A stretch of 64,000 nucleotides of DNA from Ashinkailepas kermadecensis (GCA_034440615.1 JAOTOM010004753.1:223501-287500), one strand, 5' to 3'; positions 12,441-25,061 are shown, numbered from the stretch's first letter. Numbers and translations: made by a program. Notes: generated from the sequence alone by a model not told the origin.

Positions 12441-12565
12441 ACAGTCTGCGACATACTTAGTCTGTGACAAACTCAGTCTGCGACACACTCAGTCTGCGAC
12501 ACACTCAGTCTGCGACACACTCAGTCTGCGACACACTCAGTCTGCGACACACTCAGTCTGCGACG
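12441..12565. repeat. 16-bp minisatellite
   Basis: About seven copies of CACTCAGTCTGCGACA; the left copies are diverged and the right ones are identical. Confidence 0.92.
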
Positions 12566-13395
12566 CTGGGTGCCGGTAAAGATTGCCGTTGATAACCAAC
12601 TTCGAGGGTGTCTTTTGGTCTCAAAATTTGTATGTTACATAAAGATACTCATGAAATTCATGCGTGTTGTTTTGATCGAGTCTGCCAATCGACCTTTTAA
12701 TGATCTGCGCCAACTCCGGAGGTGAGCTCTAGCTTGCATTGTTTCCCTATGATGACACTCTTAGGTCTGACGATGCTCCACATCGTGCTAAGCCTTGAAA
12801 AAAAAGTATTTGCAGCTCTGAACTCACAATTCTGCCTGGGAAATGTTCACCTTCTACAGTTTGGCCACGTGAAATCTCTGCACTTCTTGCTCGGCGCATG
12901 ACTATCCCTTGGACATGCTCACATTCCTCATTCTGGCCACGTGAAACCCCTGCACTTCTCACTCGGTGCATGTTTATTCCTTGCCCTTCCTCCTCATCAT
13001 TTTTCGGGAAGCACTCACAGCATTTTTGGGTGGCCGAGCAGTTTAGCAAGTCAAGAGTGTATTGCGAGAATTGAAAATGTTATCCTGCCATGCCAGAGGC
13101 TTTGACGGCCGCTGATTTCTAGGTGTGTAGGAGCCGATGAAAAATCATCAACTATCGCCCAGATGTTTTATTTCCATTTTGTAACGTTCGGTCCTTCTCT
13201 ACATGAAGTGGCAGGAAGCTGAATGCTGAACTGCACTAATGTTGTGAGACACGAATTCATAATGGTTTCCACTGGTGACTCCGCACTGCGGAACCGCCAA
13301 TGCATATGTCCGTTGAAGAGCCATTGGTAAGCCAACGTCCTAGCCAACGTTAGCTGTGTTGCTGAGACGCAGAAGATACACCTGCACGGTGTGGA
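12566..13395. other. Unique sequence with one 74-bp duplication
   Basis: A two-copy direct repeat with 74-bp spacing is visible at about 12863 and 12937, each copy starting GGCCACGTGAAA. Nothing coding was recognised. Confidence 0.5.
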
Positions 13396-13655
13396 TACGA
13401 TGTCGGCCCGTGTATACCGGCTACGTGTAGCCCCGATATCGGCACGTGTAAGCCGTGTAGGCCCGTGTATACCGGCTACGTGTAGTCCCGATATCGGCCC
13501 GTGTAAGCCCATGTAGGCCCGTGTATACCAGCTAGTTTAGTCCCGATATCGGCTCGTGTCCGCAAGGTCACATGTAGCCCCAATATCGGCTCGTGCCCGC
13601 CCGCAAGGCCACGTGTAGTCCCGATATCGGCCGGTGTAGGCCGGCCACGTGTAGT
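13396..13655. repeat. Irregular minisatellite with CCGATATCGG palindromes
   Basis: Copies of variable length share GGCTACGTGTAG and CCCGATATCGGC blocks. The latter contains a 10-bp palindrome. Unit lengths vary, so this is a diverged or multi-period array. Confidence 0.85.
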
Positions 13656-13970
13656 CCGGTTTGCACGATAATCACATGGTGGTCACGTGCTGTGCGGCCG
13701 GTGTCGCGTGCACCAGACGGCTGCAGGAGCGGCCGGTGTCGCGTCATCCGATGCGGCCGCCAGATGGCGCGACACCGAACAGCAGCGGCACAGGAGCCGT
13801 CTCAAAGTTTGGCCGAGGGGGCAAGAGCCATTTTGAAATCGATCCTTTCCACGCAACAGTGCAACACCAATAGGGTCAATGCTAAACTAATTCAAAGTAG
13901 TTGAGTAGCGCTGTCCCTTCTGCCCCCAGCCGTCAGGTTTCCACGCCCTTGCTGGACAGCCGCCGACGCC

Positions 13971-14048
13971 GCCTGCCACGTCACCGCCTGCCACGTCACC
14001 GCCTGCCACGTCACCGCCTGCCACGTCACCGCCTGCCACGTCACCGCC
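13971..14048. repeat. 15-bp minisatellite
   Basis: Five tandem copies of GCCTGCCACGTCACC, within a CpG-rich segment. Preceding sequence from 13656 is unique, without a recognised gene. Confidence 0.93.
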
Positions 14049-14439
14049 GACCGACGACACGCGACAGCCGGTTCCAAACCGAGCTGCGGTGGTCGTCGAC
14101 GTCGACGTCCGAGAGGCCATCGCTCTGGCGCGGCGGCGCTCCGGAGCCGCCGACCACGCGCCGGCCGCGGCGGCTCTGTTTGGTGGCGAGTGGCGCAGTT
14201 CTGCCGTCCGTGGGCGCGCCGCTGCCCCCCCGCCGCCCAAACCCGTCACCGCGTCAGCACAGCGACACGTCGACCGCCGACAATATCAATCACCGGGCGG
14301 ACAATCGTTAATCACTTGCCGACTGCCGCGTCTCGCGCTAATCGGCCGGCGGTCGGCCGCGACACGTCCGGAGCGCTCTCTCGCCGGCGGCCGAGCCGCG
14401 CACACAGGTGACGTAACTGGAGCTGGCCGTCCGACCACA
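14049..14439. other. CpG-dense spacer
   Basis: GC-rich sequence with many CG dinucleotides between two arrays. No exon could be supported. Confidence 0.4.
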
Positions 14440-15045
14440 GACCGACACCGACATGGCTGGCGTCATGGCCGCCCAACCACAGACTGACACAGACATGGCT
14501 GGCGTCATGGCCGCCCAACCACAGACTGACACAGACATGGCTGGCGTCATGGCCGCCCAACCACAGACCGACACCGACATGGCTGGCGTCATGGCCGCCC
14601 AACCACAGACTGACACAGACATGGCTGGCGTCATGGCCGCCCAACCACAGACTGACACAGACATGGCTGGCGTCATGGCCGCCCAACCACAGACCGACAC
14701 AGACATGGCGGGCGTCATGGCCGTCCAACCACAGACCGACACAGACATGGCGGGCGTCATGGCCGTCCAACCACAGACCGACACCGACATGGCGGGCGTC
14801 ATGGCCGCCCAACCACAGACTGACACAGACATGGCTGGCGTCATGGCCGCCCAACCACAGACCGACACAGACATGGCGGGTGTCATGGCCGTCCAACCAC
14901 AGACCGACACAGACATGGCGGGTGTCATGGCCGTCCAACCACAGACCGACACAGACATGGCTGGCGTCATGGCCACCCAACCACAGACCGACACCGACAT
15001 GGCTGGCGTCATGGCCGCCCAACCACAGGCCGACACTGACGTGGT
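14440..15045. repeat. 42-bp minisatellite, ~14 copies
   Basis: The 42-bp unit reads MAGVMAAQPQTDTD on the plus strand, with an ATG in each copy giving a 206-codon frame. The reverse strand is also open (up to 249 codons). Variants are mostly silent-looking single bases (GCT/GCG, GCC/GTC). The openness follows from a period divisible by three without stops; a genuine repeat protein cannot be excluded but lacks support. Confidence 0.96.
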
Positions 15046-15837
15046 GCAGTGCACACCTCATCTACATTTCTGAACCGAACACGGACTCCACACTCCTGCA
15101 GAGCTATCGACTCATCGCACTCATCAGTTTTATACATAAAACCTTCTCAAACACCGCACTTACTTCGCTTCGTGCAGTTCAAACACGCAATCCCCCAAGT
15201 AAATCTAGCTTGGTTGCTACTCCGTCGTTTCACGTACTTCTCATCTAATTTCTTCCTTCCCAAATTGTAAATCTCCGACGAAAAAGAATACAAAGTACAA
15301 GAGCCAGAGCAAAAAAAATAGAAGGAAGATTAAAAAGCCTCTTAATAAGAAATAGTATCGTGCTCCTCCCCTTCCAGAAAGAAACAACAAAATACGAAAA
15401 TGACTTAAACAACATGCAGAAATAAGGCAAGAGAACAGAAAAGGAAAGAAACATTTTCCGAAACCAGTGTTGACAAATATGCTTCTCAATTGTTCTTCCT
15501 GTATCCCTACCACCTCCACACCCCACCCTCTTGAAAAGAAAACCAGAGAGGCAGACATCATCGCAAGGTGGGAAGCCGAGCAACCAATTACAGTCAAGTC
15601 AAGTAGTCCGTGAACGCCTTGGACTCCGTGAATGGTTTCAACGGGTGGGTTGGACATAACCCATGCGGGAGCGGTTATCGGTTCTCACGATGCCAGATGA
15701 CTAGTCTACGTCCGAGAGCTGAAGAGGAGCGCCGCTGAGCCGCCTCAAGTGCAGCGGTAGTGATTTTACTGGCGTAGATGCATGCTGCTGTTTGTCTAAC
15801 ACGATGCAGAATGGAGCGACGGAAGGCCATCTGGCCG
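15046..15837. other. Unique sequence, nothing recognised
   Basis: AT-richer stretch with purine-rich runs near 15290-15460. No exon or transposon was recognised. Confidence 0.5.
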
Positions 15838-16548
15838 ACTGGCACACCCTCAGTTTGTGGAGGTGGCACTGGCACACCTTCAGTCTGTGGAAGTGGCACT
15901 GGCACACCTCCAGTCTGTGGAGGTGGCACTGGCACACCTTCAGTTTGGTTGGAGGTGGCACTGGCACACCTCCAGTCTGTAGAGGTGGCACTGGCACGCC
16001 TCCAGTCGTGGAGAAGGCACTGGCACACCTCCAGTCTATGGAGGTGGCACTGGCACACCTTCAGTTTAGTTGGAGGTGGCACTGGCACACCTCCAGTCTG
16101 TAGAGGTGGCACTGGCACACCTCCAGTCTGTAGAGGTGGCACTGGCACACCTTCAGTTTGTGGAGATGGCACTGGCACACCTCCAGTCTGTGGAGGTGGC
16201 ACTGGCACACCTTCAGTTTGTGGAGGTGGCACTGGCACACCTCTAGTCTGTGGAGGTGGCACTGGCCCACCTCCGGTCCGTGGAGTGGCACTGACACACC
16301 TCCAGTCTGAGGAAGTGGCACTGGCACACCTCCAGTCTGTGGAGGTGGCACTGGCACACCTTCAGTTTGGTTGGAGGTGGCACTGGCACACCTCCAGTCT
16401 GTGGAGGTGGCATTGGCACACCTCCAGTCTGCGGAGAAGGCACTGGCACACCTCCAGTCTGTGGAGGTGGCACTGGCACACCTTCAATTTGTGGAAGTGG
16501 CACTGGCACACCTCCAGTCTGTGGAGGTGTCACTGGCACACCTCGAGT
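15838..16548. repeat. ~30-bp minisatellite, ~23 copies
   Basis: Units share CTGGCACACCTCCAGTCTGT followed by GGAGGTGGCA. Occasional 3-5-bp length variants make the frame drift, which is why ORFs on both strands overlap here. Confidence 0.95.
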
Positions 16549-16701
16549 AGGGCTGCCGCTCGCGGCGTGTATTTACCGCTACTGCGCTCGGTGGTGCTGA
16601 GACTTGAACATTTGCCGCTCAGCATGCGAATTACGAGGCGGTACTGAACAGTTCCTGGCTTTGGGAGGAAGAAAATGCAGGAGGGCCAGTTGATTATGGT
16701 T

Positions 16702-17772
16702 TTATTCAACATACTCCCCTCTCAGATTCACACACTTGTTGCAGCGGTCCTTCAGTTTTTCTAAGCCCTGTAAGAAAAACTCGGAAGATTGGACCTCCAA
16801 CCACGCCTCCGTAGCAGCAATCACTTCCGAATCAGAGTGAAAGTTCGTTCCTTTGAGGTGTTTCTTCAGTTGTGGGAAGAGATGGTAGTCGGAGGGAGCG
16901 AAGTCTGGAGAGTAAGGCGGGTGGTCCACCAATTCAAAGCCAAGATCTCGTATATTACGTAGAGTATCGTGCGCTGTGTGTGCTGATGCATTGTCCTGCA
17001 AAAACGGAACACCACGGCTCAGCTTCCCGCGGCGTTTCTTATTCAAAGCTTCACGCAGTTCATCCAACAGAGACGTGTAGTACTCTGCGTTGATGGTGCG
17101 ACCCTTTGGCAGGTATTTGATGAGGAGTACTCCATATTTGTCTCAGAACACTGAAGCCAGGATCTCTCCTGCTGACTTCTGGGTCCGAAACTTCTTGGGA
17201 CGTGGTGAACCGCTGTTACGCCACTCCATTGATTGCTGCTTGGTCAGGGGATCATAATGGTGAATCCAGGTTTCATCCATGGTGACTAAACGGGCCATAA
17301 AATTCGCCTCTCCCGCTGCAAACCGGTCCAAAGTCGCCTTTGGTGTCGTCACTCTGATGCGCTTCTGATCTGTGTTCAGGCATTTTGGCATACATTTCGC
17401 GGACAGCTTTCTCATGTCCAGAATGTTGTGGATGATGTGACCAACTCTTTCGCGGGAAGTCCCCAGATTCTCAGCTATGACTTTAGGTGAAATCCGGCGG
17501 TTCTCGAGAATCAAGACGTGCACAGGGTCTGCTTTGTCCTCCGTGGTCGTTGAAGTTGGCCGTCCCAACCGGGGTTCATCCGTGACCTCGAAATGATCAG
17601 TCCGGAACCTTGACACCCAGGCTTTCACTGTGGAGTATGACGGGCAGTCATCCTTCAAGACTTCCTTCATCTTGCCGTGGAATTCCGCTGCTCCTTTGCC
17701 TTGCAGGAAAAGGAACTTCATGACCGCCAGTCCTTCAGTTTTACAAAATTTCGCTATAGGAGCTGCCATCAT
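16702..17772 (-). pseudogene. mariner (DD34D) transposase with one in-frame stop
   Basis: One minus-strand frame of about 356 codons covers a whole mariner transposase, close to the usual 345-350 residues. The N-terminal part has the helix-turn-helix DNA-binding region (around residues 20-60, 'PSYSTVKAWVSRF') and a second one around residues 90-120. The catalytic core keeps TMDETW, then QDNASAH, then YSPDFAPSDYHLF. Exactly 34 residues lie between the second and third aspartates, the mariner signature. The frame is broken once, by a TGA at 17142 directly after ASVF, where most mariner proteins have Trp. No other frameshift or stop was seen, so decay is light. I could not identify convincing terminal inverted repeats, so element ends are not given. 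Confidence 0.93.
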
Positions 17773-19512
17773 GTGCTACACCTGCAAAAAAGACAAATAT
17801 ATATTGCATACCATCATGTTTTTTTTGTATGTATCGTCCCACTAAGTAGTTGTCCTACCTAACCTGTAAAGGTAATAGCCTCACCCTTTCGCGATACCCT
17901 TAAAGCCAGGAACTTGTCAGCACCCCTTCGTACAATGTCTATTGTTGCCGGTGTGGGGGTGCGGCGGGATCTGTGGGCTGGTCTGGCGGATTTGCGCCAG
18001 ATGGCGGCCCGTCCGCGGTGTTCCAGCTGCGATCGGATGGCTCCGCCGATAGGTAATCTCCAATTATCACTGAAGCGTGCGACGCAAATGCAATCTTCTC
18101 TCGGGGTGCGGTGTGATCGAAGGGAACACATGTCGCGATCAGGACCGGTGGCGGTCGTGCAGCTGGCCATGTCCACATGTGTGCATGGCCGTAGTTAACC
18201 GGAGCGCCGCTGGGCTCGCCATCCGAACGCGCTCCTCTGTGTCGGGCGACAGATTTTGCCTCTGCTTATATTGAAAAGCTGCGGGCCGATTTCGTTGCTT
18301 TTGGTGGTGAACGACAAAGCTGAACAAGACGTGCTCAGAGAGGTCAAGTATATTGACGTAAGTGTTACATCTGAAGTACCAAGTCAGTCCAAAGCATACC
18401 ACTTGACGTATTTGCCGAAATTTCGATTTCAGTTGAACATCATAAAATAGGCTGCTCAGAAGCCGAATTTGGGTGCCGTTATGCATATTGCACACTAAGA
18501 TAGCCAAGAAAAGCATCCATAAGCAAAGCTCATATCGTGGTCAAGGTGGGTCACGTGGTAAGAAGCAATACAAAGCTTGCCCGGGCACATGAGTCATATG
18601 CTCCCTTATGTTTGGACACTTTTATTTTACTTTTTATTTACAAAATAACAGTGGAAAGGGCTGCAAGGTTTCGAACAATGTCCAAGGCCAGTGCCGCGGA
18701 TGCTGGCTCCATAATGATAGCAAGCTGTGCGGTGACGACGTGCCACACTCAATTGCTTACAACATGAAGCCATGACGTGGCATTTGGTACCCATTATCTC
18801 AGTGATTTTTGAAGTTATTGACCTGAAACATACCATGAAAATTCACGATATAATTCTGAATCATATATATTTCGGATATTGGTAGAAGTCAAATAGTTTC
18901 GAAAACGTTAAAACATGTTTTTTGTTTTGTTTTTAAAATGTTGGCAAATCAATTGTACAAGAACGGAATTCTGAGAAGGCAGCAGTATTGCCCATAACAT
19001 TCGCTGTCCATTGGCGAAAACCGAGTGTTAGTATCTTTGTCCTTCAATTTTTGGCCTTCCTTTCTTCTGTACACCCCTCACTTCGTTCAAAAGTTGCAGG
19101 AGGACATCACCTCCTCTCGCTCGACCCATTGCGAGCTAGGATTTAATGTTTTGCTACCAGCTGCGGAATGGATACGCGAACAGGTACTAAAAGCTTAAAA
19201 TGTATATCCCCGTGCGTCTTCAAGTTACTACAAAAAAATCGCCAAGGAGGGGCAGACTATGCCCCGCCACAGAGTGGGACTAAGGGCAAATACATGATGT
19301 GAGACGGTGCCCTTAATCATTGTTTTTCCGATCGTAGATCCGAGAATAAATGCTCCCGAATACTGCTGAGACATTCAATCTGCACGATCATTTTTTTCAT
19401 GGCGAATTGATTTGGAATATATTCAGTGAACAATAAACTGAATAGTATATAAATATAAAGTGAATAAACTGAACGCTGACATTCGGCGTTCAGCCGTATT
19501 TAATTTCGTAGC
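17773..19512. other. Mostly unique sequence beyond the mariner
   Basis: The first ~100 bp probably include the mariner 5' untranslated end. The remainder, AT-rich towards the right, has no recognised gene or repeat. Confidence 0.4.
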
Positions 19513-19650
19513 ATTATAGCTGATGGTAGCTGGTGGTAGCTGGTGGTAGCTGTTAGTAGCTGGTGGTAGCTGATGGTAGCTGTTGGTAGCTGGTGATAGC
19601 TGGTGGTAGCTGGTTGTAGCTGGTGGCAGGTGGTGGTAGCAGGTGGTAGC
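19513..19650. repeat. ~10-bp minisatellite
   Basis: Copies of TAGCTGGTGG with single-base variants; about thirteen units. Confidence 0.9.
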
Positions 19651-19814
19651 TGCGGCTGCAGCGACAGGGGTTCGAGCGCTGTGCTCACTTTAAGCGTCAA
19701 ATCTGCCATCAACCCAACGATAATGACTAAAGACGAACCTTTAAATATGGCCGATCGGTGCTAATATCCCCGACAGCTAACAGTCCCCGACTAACACCCG
19801 GCCCCATTCGTTGC

Positions 19815-19952
19815 TCCGCGCCATGTCGTCCAGCTTACAACCATCTCTCCGTCACACATCTGCGCCATGTCGTCCAGCTTACAACCATCTCTCCGTCACA
19901 CATCTACGCCATGTTGTGCAGCTGACGACCATCTCTCAGTCATACATCCGTG
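19815..19952. repeat. 45-bp repeat, three copies
   Basis: Two near-identical units beginning GCGCCATGTCGTCCAGC and a third more diverged one follow head to tail. Confidence 0.85.
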
Positions 19953-20650
19953 CCATGTGACAGAGATGTTTCATCCATGTTTAATCTCACCTAAATCATG
20001 CCTGGGACAGTGTTGATCTGTCCCAGTATTACTCCGAAGCATGTCAGATCTTGATCACTATGATGTGCACGCATGGTCTGCCGGCCTGTCACCGAGGGTA
20101 ATCATCACCGTACCGTGTGAAGCGGCGGAAACATGACAGATCATCTGCTGTCCAATAGCGTGATTATCACACAGCGGGAGGTGATGGGACTGGCCAAGCG
20201 ACTGTGATACTCTGCGAAGCCGGTCAGTTCACGCCTGACTGCAAATCACGCCCACGAAAAGCGGCAGACGACGGGACAAAATGCAGAACGTTTCTGCAGC
20301 ACCGTAGTTACTGCGAAAGCTGATCTCTGTGTGAACGGTGGAGGCGAATCCAAGGCTGGAATCTTCAGATAACCCAACGGGCTTACCAGCTATCTGAAAT
20401 GCGATGCACTCTGATCTTCGAACAGCATAACGCAACTCTCTGGAAAACAAACTATTATCTTTGCATCTTTTCATCATCCAAGATGATATTTCAAACGGAG
20501 TATGCTTGGGACACAAAACAAATACCAGTCTGCAACGCGGTTCCTGATTGACACCCAGATAAACACTTAACATTATTAACATTTGAAGATGCCGGCTTGT
20601 CCTGGTCGATATGAGAGTAGTCTGAGCCAGGTCGTTGAAGGCTCAGCCAG
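19953..20650. other. Unique sequence, nothing recognised
   Basis: A 117-codon minus-strand open frame (20229-20582) shows no family I recognise and is left uncalled. Confidence 0.45.
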
Positions 20651-21475
20651 ACGTAGTCGTGACGAGTGATGGATCGGACAGTGCTAGGGCTGAAACTCTT
20701 CTCGCTCCACACACGATAGTGGTGGAGACTGGCCGTGACGAGTGATGGATCGGACAGTGCTAGGGCTGAAACTCTGCTCGCTCCACACGATAGTGGTGGA
20801 GACTGGCCGTGATGGTGATGGATCGGACAGTGCTAGGGCTGAAACTCTGCTCGCTCCACACGATAGTGGTGGAGACTGGCCGTGACGAGTGATGGATCGG
20901 ACAGTGCTAGGGCTGAAACTCTGCTCGCTCCACACCGATAGTGGTGGAGACTGGCCGTGACGAGTGATGGATCGGACAGTGCTAGGGCTGAAACTCTGCT
21001 CGCTCCACACGATAGTGGTGGAGACTGGCCGTGACGAGTGATGGATCGGACAGTGCTAGGGCTGAAACTCTGCTCGCTCCACACACGATAGTGGTGGAGA
21101 CTGGCCGTGACGAGTGATGGATCGGACAGTGCTAGGGCTGAAACTCTGCTCGCTCCACACACGATAGTGGTGGAGACTGGCCGTGACGAGTGATGGATCG
21201 GACAGTGCTAGGGCTGAAACTCTGCTCGCTCCACACACGATAGTGGTGGAGACTGGCCGTGACGAGTGATGGATCGGACAGTGCTAGGGCTGAAACTCTG
21301 CTCGCTCCACACACAATAGTGGTGGAGACTGGCCGTGACGAGTGATGGATCGGACAGTGCTAGGGCTGAAACTCTGCTCGCTCCACACACGATAGTGGTG
21401 GAGACTGGCCGTGACGAGTGATGGATCGGACAGTGCTAGGGCTGAAACTCTGCTCGCTCCACACACGATAGTCGG
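20651..21475. repeat. 76-bp minisatellite, ~11 copies
   Basis: Units share GTGACGAGTGATGGATCGG and GCTGAAACTCTGCTCGCTCC. Most copies are nearly identical; the left copies differ by 2-3-bp indels in the CACACACGATA segment. Because 76 is not a multiple of three, the same 60-codon minus-strand frame recurs every 76 bp. Confidence 0.96.
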
Positions 21476-21594
21476 TGATTTACACTCATGCGTTGTTAGA
21501 TGCCTCCGAGATGTGTTGGGGGGTCGGGGTGGGGTCCTGTGAAGTCAAGACGGGTCCCCGACGGATTTTCTATCCGGACGCACCACTGTTAGAC

Positions 21595-22140
21595 TGAAGA
21601 CGAGACGTCTACCCGGATACGTCTGCTCGAGGACTCCCAGCCAGAGACGTCTACCCGAGGCCTCCTACCCAGAGACGTCAACCCGAGGCCTCCTACCCAG
21701 AGACGTCTACCCGAGGCCTCCTACCCGGAGACGTCTACCCGGGTACGTCTGCTCGAGGCCTGCTAGCCAGAGACGTCTACCCGAGGCCTCCTACCCAGAG
21801 ACGTCTACCCGAGGCCTCCTACCCGGAGACGTCTACCCGAGGCTGCCTACTCGCAGACGCCTACCAGAGGTATCCTACCATGAGGCGTCTACCCGAGGCC
21901 TCCTACCCGCAGACGCCTACCCGGAGACGTCTACCCGAGGCCGCCTACCCGCAGACGCCTACCCGGAGACGCCTTCCCGGCGACTCCTATTCAGAGGCTC
22001 ATACCAGAGGACTCCTACCAGGAGACTTCAACCCGGAGCGCCTACCCGAGGACTCTTACCAAGAGACTCATACCCGAACATGCATGCCCAGAGATATCTG
22101 CACTCATACTCGGAGACTCTTAGTCAAAGACTCCTACCCG
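21595..22140. repeat. ~27-bp GAGACGTCTACCCGAGG-type minisatellite
   Basis: About twenty units built from AGACGTCTACC and CGAGGCCTCCTACC. They are regular from 21600 to 21850 and become progressively diverged to about 22140. The plus-strand frame at 21880 is an array shadow. Confidence 0.9.
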
Positions 22141-23699
22141 GAAGCGCTCAGACCGACAAACGCACTGACAGACCGTCAACAGCCAGTCATCACCTCACTA
22201 GATCTGAAGATGCTCTTGTGTCAATACAAACTGCCAACAGACTGTCAACAGATCATCAACAGACATTGGACAGACCGTCGACAGACCGTCGACAGCCAGC
22301 CAATACCCCAGCAGACGGGGCAACGCTCCGGCGGCAACATGGCCGCCCGCGGAAGCGCTGCCGGCAGCCGCTGGCAGCGCGATCGTCACAACGAAAAGTT
22401 GCGGGATGCGGCGCTGTTGACAGCTGTCACAGCAGGCTGTCAACAGCTGTCACAGCAGGCTGTCAGCAGTCGTCATACCGGACAGTCGGCCGGCCTGGCA
22501 GCTGGTGAGCTACTACCCGGCTGATGGTGTTGTGAGCGCCCCTCGCCACTGTTTGTAAAGCGGACGGCGGCGGGCGGCGAGCGCGCTACTTGGCTGCCTC
22601 CCGATGGGCGGACACCGGTGCGCGCCGCCCGGCTTGACCGGCCATGGCCTGTCGATTCAGTCGGGTGGGCTTCTCAGGTGCGGGCCGAGTCGAGCTGATC
22701 AATGTACGCTTTATTGGCGCCTTGTTGGGCCCACGATCGAGAAGTGCCCCGCACAGCCACCGTTTCCTGTGTCTTGTGAGATATGTGCCGGCTCACACGT
22801 GGGTTGGCACGCCGTTGTTTGGCCACGGTAACCTACAAAATGACCACCAAGGGTTATCTGCCAAACGGGAAATTTTCAACACTTCAGCTAGCATTTAGAA
22901 CGCACAAAATTGCCGGTCAGTCAATTGCGCGTCATTGAAGGCTCGCTGCCTCACCATTGTCGTGCCGTCTTTGACTGGGCTCCGAATCGACTGCCAGCTC
23001 GGTCGTGTGCAGAAAGGCAGGAGAGTTTATACCACGATGCAAGATTAACTGGTGCTGGCGTTCCGCCGGCATTGGACACAGTGGTTAGCGTCCAAAAATG
23101 TTATCCTTAATAGGCACCGAACGATGTAGTCGATCCTATAATAATCCTTAGTAGGCACCGAAAACGTCATCGTTTTCGTTAGCATGTACATTCTTCTTTG
23201 GAATTGGTTGGAACGTCATGTCGACGTAGGCACCCACCTCTCAGTCCGAGCAGAAACTTCTCCGATAAGCATTTTCGATATTGGACAATAAATCATTGAC
23301 AATTATGACATACAGGCTATTGGGTGGTCCGTTATCCAGACCGTCGTGTTTATCGCAGATGAACTGCATTTTCCATCGTGCAGGCATCGAACTTACCAGC
23401 GTCCTATCGCCTGGACGGTGCGCAGCCCGTTCCACCTCTCCATCCAGAAGATAAACATTTGCACCTGACACAGTCCTTTCGACAACCTACATTTGATCGG
23501 AAAGGCTCCTATCGTCCTCCACTCTCCGTTTATCTTATCACGATACCTTCGGCTTGTAGGCCGCAGAACAGACGGTGATATAAAATTATTAGCTTCTTAA
23601 ATCCCCCATAGGAACTGTGCTAAGCGTAATAGCTCGAGATACGGAGTTTGCCATGAATTTCAACTATTGCAATCATCCGGTGCTGGAGCGACATTATGT
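22141..23699. other. Unique sequence with a CpG-rich part
   Basis: CG dinucleotides are dense at about 22320-22640. Short repeats of GACAGACCGTC and CAGCTGTCACAGCAGGCTGT occur near 22240-22460. No exon recognised. Confidence 0.45.
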
Positions 23700-23965
23700 C
23701 TGCCCACCTCCAGTCAACAGGATGAGGAACCGACCTCAGGCTCCTGATCCGCCCCTGGCATTAGATAAGGGACCGGCCTGCCACTGACCCACCTTTAGCA
23801 GTAGGGAAGGGACTGACCTGGTCGTGACCCTCACTGTCAGTGGAGAAGGGACCGGCTTGCCACTGACCCGCCTCTGGCAGTAGACAAGAAAACGACCTCA
23901 AGCTCGTGACCTGCTTTGTCAGTGGAGAAGGGACGGACCTGACCCTAACCTGTCCCTGGCAACGG
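23700..23965. repeat. Strongly diverged ~60-bp repeat
   Basis: Four or five degenerate units share GGACCGGCCTGCCACTGACC and GGCAGTAGACAAG-like segments. Confidence 0.7.
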
Positions 23966-24556
23966 TTAAAAGCAATTATAAGTTTGTGGTAGTCTTCAAC
24001 TGAGTCAAATTACAGTATGAACTTCAAATTGCAGTGCAATCGTGTCCCTATGAGTTTTTTTCCATTATCAACCAGGGGCTTAAAGAAGACTTGGTCTGCC
24101 ATGCACGCTATAGAGTATCAGTCACATCAAATGACAACATAGGGATGATCCAAGAAAAACAGCAGCTCAGAAGCAGTTCACTTCAGCGTTTCCACAGGAC
24201 CTCGTTTCCATTCAGGCGCAGAAGGGCACAAACAAGGAAGGCATATTTGTTGTTGCAATTTACACTACATGCTGACTTTTAAGGACGCGATATGGCCATC
24301 AAAGCGAAGGCTCCCGAAAGCACAAATAAATAACTGACGAACTTTGCATACCGACTTCATTCGTCATTGTTACTGCCAGAAAGATTAACTATTAATGCAT
24401 TGGTGTAGACGCCGTGAGTATTTGAAAGTTCTGGCTTACAGTTGGCGAATTTTTGGCACGGTGGCTCGGCAAGGGAAACCGTAAAATGGCTCGCGTATTT
24501 TTGCTGTCATGTCAGAATCTACCGTGCCAGTGCCGGACTATGCTTGATAGCAAAGT

Positions 24557-24557
<1 letters not shown>
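23966..24557. other. Unique sequence, nothing recognised
   Basis: AT-rich sequence up to the (TA)n tract; no recognised gene. Confidence 0.5.

Positions 24558-24632
<75 letters not shown>
24558..24632. repeat. (TA)n microsatellite
   Basis: About 37 TA units with one phase shift near 24609. It abuts the left end of the recognisable Penelope-like sequence. Confidence 0.98.
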
Positions 24633-24633
<1 letters not shown>

Positions 24634-24840
24634 GGAATATTTTGGAAGCAGGTTTTCACGGATACATACATTGTTAAAGACGACAGCGTTGTCTGCGTTT
24701 ATCTTCTTGTTATGCACATTTTCTAGTTTTCGGATGACTTTCCGTTGTTCGTTGGAGATATTATGCAAAAGGTTATCGAATGAAGCAATGGTGAAGAGAA
24801 GGAAAAATGTTAAAAAGTCACTCATTGGTCGATATAATAC
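24633..24840 (-). pseudogene. Penelope-like element, N-terminal fragment
   Basis: On the minus strand, downstream of a hammerhead-like motif, a frame reads toward 'NVHNKKINADNAVVFNN' and 'CIRENLLPKY', then dissolves into the (TA)n tract. KLE-x-H-KK and the LLPKY ending resemble the N-terminal region of Penelope-like reverse transcriptases. Position after the 3' end of another copy suggests this is the start of the next unit of a head-to-tail pair. The assignment rests on motif memory only. Confidence 0.55.
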
Positions 24841-24919
24841 GTGATTCGTTACATTATGTTTATATTTTCGACGTTTCAATAAATATTGATCATCTTCAAG
24901 AATGAATTAAACGAATCAC
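24841..24919 (-). ncRNA. Hammerhead-ribozyme-like motif of a Penelope-like element
   Basis: Minus-strand ends GTGATTCGTT and AACGAATCAC pair perfectly (10 bp, stem I). Inside lie a core-like TTGAAGA and a GAAAC separated by a possible stem II (TCAATA with TATTGA), the order expected of a type I hammerhead. The canonical core starts CTGA, here TTGA, and the stem II would overlap the GAAA box, so self-cleavage is uncertain. Hammerheads are known in the terminal repeats of Penelope-like elements. Confidence 0.55.
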
Positions 24920-25061
24920 AAGTCACACAGATAGCACAAAGCAGATGCACGATAAAATTATCACACATTTCACAAACATTATGCCTCTAGGCACTTCATG
25001 GGTTAGGATTCCGAAATTAATAGGATACCATACTACATTCAAGCTCACTTCTGATACACCA

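Noticed and set aside
16560..16702. mariner terminal inverted repeat on the left side
   Set aside because: I compared the outer sequence on both sides of the transposase and found no convincing inverted match.
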